From Rhodanobacteraceae bacterium (GTDB lineage: Bacteria > Pseudomonadota > Gammaproteobacteria > Xanthomonadales > SZUA-5): DNA of 7,400 nucleotides. The notes beneath the pieces were generated by a model. It ran no database searches, had not been told where the DNA came from, and saw only the letters and a list, made by a program, of their open reading frames with translations. Where the stretch lies: assembly GCA_024234055.1 (NCBI GenBank), contig JACKOW010000028.1, forward strand, positions 1-7,400. The letters are read 5' to 3'. Of this stretch, positions 6,924 through 7,400 are shown piece after piece (the first letter of the stretch is position 1; each line of letters begins with the position of its first letter). The position numbers and the translations under genes are program-made.

Positions 6924-6952
6924 GCTTGGGCGCGAAAGTGCCGCGCCCAAGC
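6924..6952. terminator. Perfect 11-bp hairpin between integrase and cassette
   Basis: GCTTGGGCGCG (6924-6934) and CGCGCCCAAGC (6942-6952) pair perfectly around a 7-base loop. It lies 27 bases past the integrase stop, as a terminator would, but neither strand has a T-run after the stem, so it is not a textbook intrinsic terminator. It ends one base upstream of the candidate -35 box, so it could instead be an operator or act in both ways. Confidence 0.45.
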
Positions 6953-6978
6953 ATGACCCTGGGCCGCGGCGGGTGTGG

Positions 6979-7400
6979 CTAAGCCGTGCTATGCGGCGCG
7001 TCGGTGGCCTCGTGAGGGGAGGCTGCTGCAAGGCCTTCATCCGTCGTCGCGGGTGTGTGACGCGACGGGCTGGCTCCCAAATACGCGCCAGACGCCCTGA
7101 TCCTCCCGTGGCCTGCCATTTTGGCGACGGCCTGACGCGCAGCGTGGTCCAGGTCGGGTGGGAGGGGGCCTCCGCCGCGCACCGGCGGGGCCTCGCCACC
7201 GGTTTCATCGCCAAAGCGCCGGATCAACGCTTCGTGGCGCAGCCCATGGGCGGTGATCCCGCGCTCGCTCGACGTGATGCCGAATTTTTCCATCACATAG
7301 TCGAAACGGCGCAGGTTGCGCTTCAAGTCATGCCGAGGATCGCCCAGGTGCGCGTCCTCACCTTCCGCCACGGCACGGGCGTAGTCGAGGGCGGCCATGC
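6979..7400 (-). CDS. Integrase-domain tyrosine recombinase, C-terminal part
   Basis: Only the last 140 or so codons are in the window; the frame is open through the right edge, and the Met codon at 7398 is probably internal. Counting from that Met, HGLRH at 51-55 carries the second catalytic arginine and preceding histidine. AGH at 95-97 supplies the later histidine, and Y106 in SGAYLG is the likely nucleophilic tyrosine. The stretch RFGDETG followed by PPVRGGGPLPPD resembles the integrase-domain (Integrase_1-like) recombinases common on integrative elements and islands. The roughly 30-residue tail after Y106 is Ala/Thr/Pro-rich and looks disordered. Such enzymes cut and rejoin DNA at specific sites; whether this one moves the whole element or acts in an accessory role cannot be told here. 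It reads in the same direction as the cassette but is separated from it by 115 bases and a hairpin. Confidence 0.82.
   Translation of the reverse strand, partial: MAALDYARAVAEGEDAHLGDPRHDLKRNLRRFDYVMEKFGITSSERGITAHGLRHEALIRRFGDETGGEAPPVRGGGPLPPDLDHAARQAVAKMAGHGRIRASGAYLGASPSRHTPATTDEGLAAASPHEATDAPHSTA

Noticed and set aside
1..7400. CRISPR array, tRNA, rRNA or riboswitch
   Set aside because: No regularly spaced direct repeats, tRNA-like cloverleaf or rRNA segments were seen on either strand by eye; the intergenic gaps are too short for most of these.

Overview
The window is GC-rich DNA of proteobacterial character, probably Beta- or Gammaproteobacteria. That guess rests on codon use and on the types of the two flanking genes, not on a marker gene. 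A long ParB-type partition protein (plus strand, cut at the left edge) and a tyrosine recombinase of the integrase-domain type (minus strand, cut at the right edge) suggest the interior of an integrative and conjugative element, genomic island or large plasmid.

Between these lies a minus-strand cassette of about 4.9 kb that looks like an anti-phage defence operon. In transcription order it holds: (i) an unrecognised 305-residue protein (6863-5946) behind a good ribosome-binding site and a possible promoter; (ii) a small gene, now broken; (iii) an OLD-family ATPase/TOPRIM nuclease (4614-3013) with all its motifs; (iv) a compact UvrD-like SF1 helicase (3020-1929) overlapping it by 8 bases. An OLD nuclease followed by a UvrD-like helicase is the core arrangement of class 2 OLD / Gabija (GajA-GajB). 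The helicase is short, however, and its P-loop glycine before the lysine is arginine.

An intact IS630-family element (4736-5838, 1103 bp, imperfect 24-bp inverted repeats, TA target duplication) lies in the same orientation between (i) and (iii). Removing it with one TA restores a continuous 75-codon reading frame. That frame starts 2 bases after the stop of gene (i) and ends in a 4-base GTGA overlap with the GTG start of the OLD gene. The window therefore appears to record a tightly coupled four-gene operon split recently by a transposon. Expression of the OLD and helicase genes may now depend on read-through from the IS.

The stretches without genes are short: 1753-1928 between the convergent parB and helicase genes, and 6864-6978 between the integrase and the cassette. 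The second carries a perfect 11-bp hairpin and the candidate promoter. I saw no tRNA, rRNA or CRISPR array.
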